A stretch of 10,158 nt of DNA from Alphaproteobacteria bacterium (lineage in GTDB: Bacteria > Pseudomonadota > Alphaproteobacteria > Rickettsiales > UBA998): the NCBI GenBank assembly GCA_021730835.1, contig JAKFYP010000174.1, positions 1 through 10,158 of the forward strand, given 5' to 3'. A program made the translations under genes and the position numbers. Under the pieces are notes generated by a model, which was not told the origin of the DNA, made no database searches, and saw only the letters and a program-made list of their open reading frames with translations. Below are positions 5,784 through 10,158 of this stretch, piece by piece. Position 1 is the stretch's first letter. The number at the start of each line of letters is the position of its first letter.

Positions 5784-8672
5784 CTATAGCTGGTTGAGTT
5801 GCTCCAGTAGTTCATCGGTGGTGCTGATGACCCGCGTATTGGACTGATACGCCCGCTGCGCAACGATCATATCGGTCAACTCCTCGGCAAGATCGACGTT
5901 GGATTGCTCCAGCGAGGCCGAAACTACTGATCCAACCCCGCTTTCTCCGGCTTCTCGAAGGATCAGGTCACCGGAATCCACCGTTTCGGCGTAAACGTTG
6001 CCGGAAATGGGACGCAAACCGTTGGGATTGGTGAAGTCGGCGATCGGTATCTTGAAAAGCCGCTGGTTCTCGCCATTGGTATAGGCGGCGATCACGAAGC
6101 CTTCGGCGTCGATCTCCACTCCAACCAGTTCGCCCACCGGGTTGCCGTCCTGATTGGAGAAGTTTACCTTGTACTGGCCGGAGAATTGCTGCAATCCGTC
6201 CGTATCACCGATGGCGAATGCACCCACAGTACCGAAAGGCAAGCCCGCCGTTCCCAAATCAAGACGGATTTCACTGGTAGCCGAACCATTCGTCCAGTTG
6301 ATAGTGATCGGATTGGCCAACTCCGTCGAGATACTGGCCAGACTCCCATCCCCGTTGAAGGTGATCGTACCGGTTGCAAGCTGCCCGTCGGTCAGAGCTG
6401 TGCTGACATCGCCTTCGGGGTTGGAATAGACTTCCACCGCCCAGGTATTGAGTGCCGTCTTGAGGTAAGCGAAGACGACATCATGCCCGGCCCCCAGCGC
6501 ATCGAAAATGCGTACCGAGGTGCTGAAATGCGGCGGAATATCGCCGGATGCCATGTTGCTGCCGATAATGCCACTGGCATCGTATTTCGGCCCCAGCGCA
6601 CCGGTATCGCCGCGTACATATGCTCCGCCCAGCAGGGACGGAACCAGCAGCGTGTCATCGTCATCGGTCAGGCCGAATTCCGCCAGCAGGCTGCCGACGT
6701 TAGTAAACAGGATTTCCCCGTCCGTGTTGGCATCCGCCGCCGCGCCGGTCGTATCCACCTGAATGTCGAATGTGTTGGCATCGACGATGTTAGTCACCGC
6801 GAACGTCCCGTTAATTTCGGAAGCCAGCACAGCGCCAAAGGCGGAAAAGTTCTGGAGCACGACGTTACTGCCGACGGCAAGCCCGTGACCGGGATAGGTA
6901 ATACGGATCGTATCCAGCGCCGGAGAAGCTGCTGCCGCGTTGACTACGACCGTACCCGCCGCCATCGCCTGCACCGGCCCGAGGAAATCCTCGAACTCAA
7001 TGGTATCGAGCGGATCGTCCACATGGATTTGCAGAGATGCCACGGTCGAGGAATCGTTGAGCACCGCCGAGATACCTTCATCCGCGTTGACCAGTGAGGC
7101 CAGCCCGCGCATGTTGGAGAAGCGGCGCGGCGCGGCGGCCACATCAGTCAGCCCGAGTTCGGTGAGCCAGTCAATCCCAAGCCCGGTCGCGTCACCTGCC
7201 GCGTCGACATTGGCAAAAGTGACCGATTCCGTTGCGTCCACTGCTCCGGCAAGCAGCCGCCCGTCAACTACGCGGGCTGTCAGGAACGGGTTGGCGTTAA
7301 TCGCGGCGGCAAGGCTGATGAGGTTGTTAAACGTACCGCCGGTCGGTGAGGGTGAACTGCTGACATAGGTGAAGGTCGCCTGCCCGCCGGTTTGGGTTGT
7401 AATAGTGAAACTGCGGGCGTTTACCGTGTAATCGCTCAACGTTCCCGGCGAGATCAGCGAGGTCGTCGCCGAGTTTGCATCAAGGATATTGCCGGTAAAC
7501 AGGCGCATGGCCAACGGGTTGCCCGCCGTATCCGTCACCGCGCCGATCGTGCCCGTGGCGAGGTTGAGCTGGTTAGCACCGGCGGTTTCTGTGGTGGTGA
7601 CCTGAAATTCCACGATGTCGCCCGCGATGTTGGTGATGGTGTGAATACCGGCCAGCTCCGCAGTAGGAATGGTCGAGGCCGCCGCCAGCGACACTCCGGC
7701 CAGACGAATCTGGTCACCGTTGACCAGACCGAGCGCGGCGACTGCGCCCGCTGCGAAAATAGCGGCGAAATTTACCCGAATCGTGGTGGTCGTATCCACG
7801 GTGCTGATAGCGCCGGCGGGGATAGCGACAGGCGTGGTAATGATCGTGCTGTCGCCCATATTGGCCGCCGTGCCGATGTCAATGTCACGGCTGACGGTAA
7901 AGCCACCATAGAGATAGTCGTATGAGAAGCCGCTGCCGGTGCTGACCGTGAACTGGTCGCCGCGGGCGATATTGTTAGTGGTGGAAAGCCCGAGCGACGG
8001 CGGGGGGACGGTTGCGCTGGTCTCATCCGGCGCGATAATGTCCTCTGCACCGATCTCGAAGTTATTGGGCGCGAAGGCATCCATCAAAATGGTTGCTCCT
8101 TCTCCGGCGAAGATAGCTTCATCGGCATCGAGGTTCAGCCCGATTTCGACATTCTCGGTTGCCTCGGCGGTTCCCACCACCGATTCCACGTTAACTGTCT
8201 GCAAACTTTCTACGTTGGAGAACGAAGTCGTGTTGGTGTTGCCGACTTCACCCGGCAGGCGGCCCTCACGATCAAGAGGCCAGGCCTGCAGGAAGAAGCC
8301 TTGCGAGTTGATGAAATTCCCGCCCTCATCCTGACGGAACGATCCGGCGCGGGTAAAGAGCGTCTGGCCGCTGCCGTCCGACAACGCCGTGACGACGAAC
8401 AAGCCCTGCCCGGAGATAGCGATATCGGTGGGCGCGGAAGTCGAGGCCAACTGGCCCTGCTGGTCGATGTTATAACGGGTCGTGGCGCGCACGCCGCCCG
8501 GTGAGAACGATGTCACCGACGAGGCGTTGACGACCAGCGACTGAAACTGCGCCTGCGCCTTCTTGTAGCCGACGGTATTCACGTTGGCGATGTTATCGGA
8601 AATGATCCCGATTTTCTGTCCCTGCGTATTCAGACCGGATACGCCGGTAAATAAAGCTCCATAAAGTGACAT
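5784..8672 (-). CDS. flgE: Flagellar hook protein FlgE, enlarged
   Basis: The hook subunit, exported by the flagellar type III system and polymerised into the universal joint between basal body and filament. A 962-residue protein, about twice the usual length of some 400. The N-terminal D0 region is typical (YGALFTGVSGL near 4-14, DNIANVNTVGYK at 26-37), followed by the conserved SAPTDIAISGQGLFVV (79-94) and FTRAGSF (106-112). The C-terminal D0 helix is also typical (ELTDMIVAQRAYQSN, 931-945). The extra sequence, about 180-700, would form surface domains. It includes two related modules (297-361 and 588-642) and a FlgE/FliD-like stretch FNNLISLAAAINAN (448-461). It has almost no charged Lys, as expected for a secreted subunit. 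AGGAGG (8679-8684) lies 6 bases before the ATG. Last gene of the operon, directly before a terminator, 50 bases after flgD. Confidence 0.95.
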   Translation of the reverse strand: MSLYGALFTGVSGLNTQGQKIGIISDNIANVNTVGYKKAQAQFQSLVVNASSVTSFSPGGVRATTRYNIDQQGQLASTSAPTDIAISGQGLFVVTALSDGSGQTLFTRAGSFRQDEGGNFINSQGFFLQAWPLDREGRLPGEVGNTNTTSFSNVESLQTVNVESVVGTAEATENVEIGLNLDADEAIFAGEGATILMDAFAPNNFEIGAEDIIAPDETSATVPPPSLGLSTTNNIARGDQFTVSTGSGFSYDYLYGGFTVSRDIDIGTAANMGDSTIITTPVAIPAGAISTVDTTTTIRVNFAAIFAAGAVAALGLVNGDQIRLAGVSLAAASTIPTAELAGIHTITNIAGDIVEFQVTTTETAGANQLNLATGTIGAVTDTAGNPLAMRLFTGNILDANSATTSLISPGTLSDYTVNARSFTITTQTGGQATFTYVSSSPSPTGGTFNNLISLAAAINANPFLTARVVDGRLLAGAVDATESVTFANVDAAGDATGLGIDWLTELGLTDVAAAPRRFSNMRGLASLVNADEGISAVLNDSSTVASLQIHVDDPLDTIEFEDFLGPVQAMAAGTVVVNAAAASPALDTIRITYPGHGLAVGSNVVLQNFSAFGAVLASEINGTFAVTNIVDANTFDIQVDTTGAAADANTDGEILFTNVGSLLAEFGLTDDDDTLLVPSLLGGAYVRGDTGALGPKYDASGIIGSNMASGDIPPHFSTSVRIFDALGAGHDVVFAYLKTALNTWAVEVYSNPEGDVSTALTDGQLATGTITFNGDGSLASISTELANPITINWTNGSATSEIRLDLGTAGLPFGTVGAFAIGDTDGLQQFSGQYKVNFSNQDGNPVGELVGVEIDAEGFVIAAYTNGENQRLFKIPIADFTNPNGLRPISGNVYAETVDSGDLILREAGESGVGSVVSASLEQSNVDLAEELTDMIVAQRAYQSNTRVISTTDELLEQLNQL

Positions 8673-8722
8673 GTTGTGCCTCCTGTTATTAGTATTGGTT
8701 GTTCGGTTTCCTGTTGATTAAT

Positions 8723-9490
8723 TTATGCTTCCTCATCCGTCGTACTATCGGTATCATCCGATGCCTGCGACTCAGTGGATTCCGTTTGCGCCGGGGGTGG
8801 CGCGAAGCTCTGTGCCCGCACGGCGAGCACATCCTGCAACGGCACGTCCTGCGTGCCGACAATCAGCTTCACCTCGCCTTCATCCTGCTCGACTGCGGTA
8901 ACGACACCTGAGGTGAACGTCGTGGCGGTGACGGGCTGATCTTCGGTATCGGTCGCGGTGATGGCGATATGGTACTCGCCGTCAGGCGACTGCCGCCCGT
9001 TGAAGCTGTTAAAGCCGTCCCAGGTGACGAGATTGCGCCCAACCTGCCCGTTACCCTGACCGCTGAAGACCACGCTGCCGGAAGCATCGGAAATAACGAC
9101 TTTCACGTCTTTGGCATTGCGTGATAACTCATAGACGAACGGCGCGACGCCGTTGACGAGGAACCCGGCGTTGCCCGGCGCTTCCACCACCTGACCGATA
9201 TAATTTACCCCGGCATCGACCCCGACTTTCTGGTTGAGCGCGATGAGCTGCTCGAGATTCTCGTTGGTGGAAATCGCCTGCTCGACCTGCGACAGCGCCG
9301 CGATCTGCTTGGTGAACTCATTGGTATCAAGTGGCTCGGTAGGATCCTGATGCCGCAACTGCGTGGTCAGCAGTTTCAAAAACGTATCAATATCGTCAAT
9401 CAGCTTGTTGCGTGATGTTTGCGCTCTGGAAGGATTCGTCTCCTGCCGGATGGCATCCAGTCCCGTCGGTACTTCGGTAATCGCGTCCAT
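8723..9490 (-). CDS. flgD: Flagellar hook assembly (scaffolding) protein FlgD
   Basis: FlgD forms the temporary cap on the growing hook and is needed for FlgE polymerisation; it is exported and later replaced. The hallmark FlgD motif is FLKLLTTQLRHQDPTEPLD (37-55), followed by EFTKQIAALSQVEQ (58-71). Residues about 100-205 are the Tudor-like and FlgD Ig-like region, with NLVTWDGFNSFNGR and SPDGEYHIAITATD typical of the latter. The protein has 255 residues; the last 25 are an acidic Ser/Thr-rich tail (ESTESQASDDTDSTTDEEA) that common FlgD proteins lack. AGGAG 8 bases before the ATG supports the start. It lies 19 bases after fliK and just before its partner flgE. Confidence 0.95.
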   Translation of the reverse strand: MDAITEVPTGLDAIRQETNPSRAQTSRNKLIDDIDTFLKLLTTQLRHQDPTEPLDTNEFTKQIAALSQVEQAISTNENLEQLIALNQKVGVDAGVNYIGQVVEAPGNAGFLVNGVAPFVYELSRNAKDVKVVISDASGSVVFSGQGNGQVGRNLVTWDGFNSFNGRQSPDGEYHIAITATDTEDQPVTATTFTSGVVTAVEQDEGEVKLIVGTQDVPLQDVLAVRAQSFAPPPAQTESTESQASDDTDSTTDEEA

Positions 9491-9509
9491 GTTGCCTGCT
9501 CCTGTATCT

Positions 9510-10158
9510 TTATGCTCTTATGTCCACGCCTTCGCTGGCGACCAGACGGTAATCCCCGTTGATGTCCATCGGCGTGAGTGTGTTCTCCAATGCGGGGGCT
9601 TCGTTTGCCTCGGCATTCCCGTAGCCACCGGTACGGGAAGCATTCCCGGCCTGCTGGCCGTCCTGCCCGCCACCCTGCTGATCCTGACGGAGATTAAACT
9701 GCATGCTGTTATTGTCGGCTTTCAGCCCGGCATCCTGCAAGGCGCGCTCCAGCCCTTTCGCATCGCGCTGCAACAGGTCGAGCGTATCGGGCTTATCGAC
9801 CGTCACCAGAATATGCGTCTGCTGATCCGCACCGACACGCAGCTTGATTTCAACCCGGCCCAGTTCCTCGGGATGCAGACGGATATGGATCTCATCGTTG
9901 CCGTTCGCCACCGCCTGACGCACCTGCACATGAATCTGCTCATGCACCGGCGTATCGGGCATCGCATGCGCAAGCCTGACTGCCCGCGAGGCATCCGGCG
10001 CATGGCCGGAATCAGGCACACCTTGCGTCAACGGCAAGTGGCGTGCGGCATCCGGGGTTTGTATCTCGTCACGGCGCAAGGCAGATTGCGTTGCGGTATC
10101 GGGCAAAGCCGACTGGCGCTGCGTATCCTGACGGTGCAGCAACGCATCGGTATCCACA
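9510..10158 (-). CDS. fliK: Flagellar hook-length control protein FliK, C-terminal part (5' end outside window)
   Basis: FliK is an exported ruler that measures hook length and switches the export gate from hook to filament subunits. Only the C-terminal part is visible; the frame is open to the window edge, and the GTG at 10155-10157 is unlikely to be the start. The conserved switch domain is seen: EIHIRLHPEELGRVEIKLRV (about bases 9833-9892), then a helix with LLQRDAKGLERALQDAGL and SMQFNLR (about 9684-9704). The region before it is polar and low in structure, as in FliK linkers. After the domain comes a Gly/Gln-rich run (QQGGGQDGQQAG) and a short tail. Position upstream of flgD and flgE agrees with a hook operon in which length control, cap and subunit are made together. 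Confidence 0.9.
   Translation of the reverse strand, partial: VDTDALLHRQDTQRQSALPDTATQSALRRDEIQTPDAARHLPLTQGVPDSGHAPDASRAVRLAHAMPDTPVHEQIHVQVRQAVANGNDEIHIRLHPEELGRVEIKLRVGADQQTHILVTVDKPDTLDLLQRDAKGLERALQDAGLKADNNSMQFNLRQDQQGGGQDGQQAGNASRTGGYGNAEANEAPALENTLTPMDINGDYRLVASEGVDIRA

Noticed and set aside
6186..7097. A 303-codon frame antisense to flgE
   Set aside because: It is a shadow of the strongly supported flgE frame, with Arg-rich composition and no domain.
1..10158. CRISPR arrays, rRNA genes, riboswitches, restriction or toxin-antitoxin systems
   Set aside because: I saw no regularly spaced direct repeats and no matching motifs or gene families in the window.

Overview
The window looks like the chromosome of an alphaproteobacterium of medium-high GC content. 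The main evidence is a gene for an acidic FYDLN-type zinc-ribbon protein lying divergently next to aroA and cmk, an arrangement I know from Alphaproteobacteria. The LPCPA-type pseudopilin and the very large flagellar hook protein fit. I cannot assign a genus. Nothing here is an obvious new defence or mobile system; the unusual items are a long palindrome before aroA, an aroA-cmk fusion, an unresolved gene start, and an enlarged hook protein.

Layout. At 1-663 is the 3' part of a large serine recombinase gene. Its last codons run antisense through a tRNA-Leu(UAG) gene (569-653, minus strand), which makes this the right-hand junction of an element integrated at the tRNA 3' end; the rest of the element lies left of the window. 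At 805-1572 is a stand-alone pseudopilin, convergent with the FYDLN-type gene (1577-2047, minus). Between that gene and aroA (2048-2333) lies a roughly 140-bp imperfect palindrome with perfect 16-bp ends, ending just before the aroA ribosome binding site. One unbroken frame at 2334-4367 encodes EPSP synthase fused to CMP kinase, joining a shikimate-pathway enzyme to a pyrimidine nucleotide kinase. The rpsA gene that usually follows cmk is absent.

From 4382 to the right edge all genes are on the minus strand. First come two unrecognised genes (4382-5068 and 5152-5475), probably one short operon, with a terminator at 4366-4396. The downstream gene has coding-like sequence ahead of its only normal ATG, so its true start is unclear. 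An AT-rich gap (5476-5783) holds a candidate promoter, a small inverted repeat and a clear rho-independent terminator.

That terminator ends a flagellar hook operon read right to left: fliK (3' end only), flgD and flgE. FliK sets hook length, FlgD caps and guides hook assembly, and FlgE is the hook subunit. The operon promoter and the start of fliK lie beyond the right edge.
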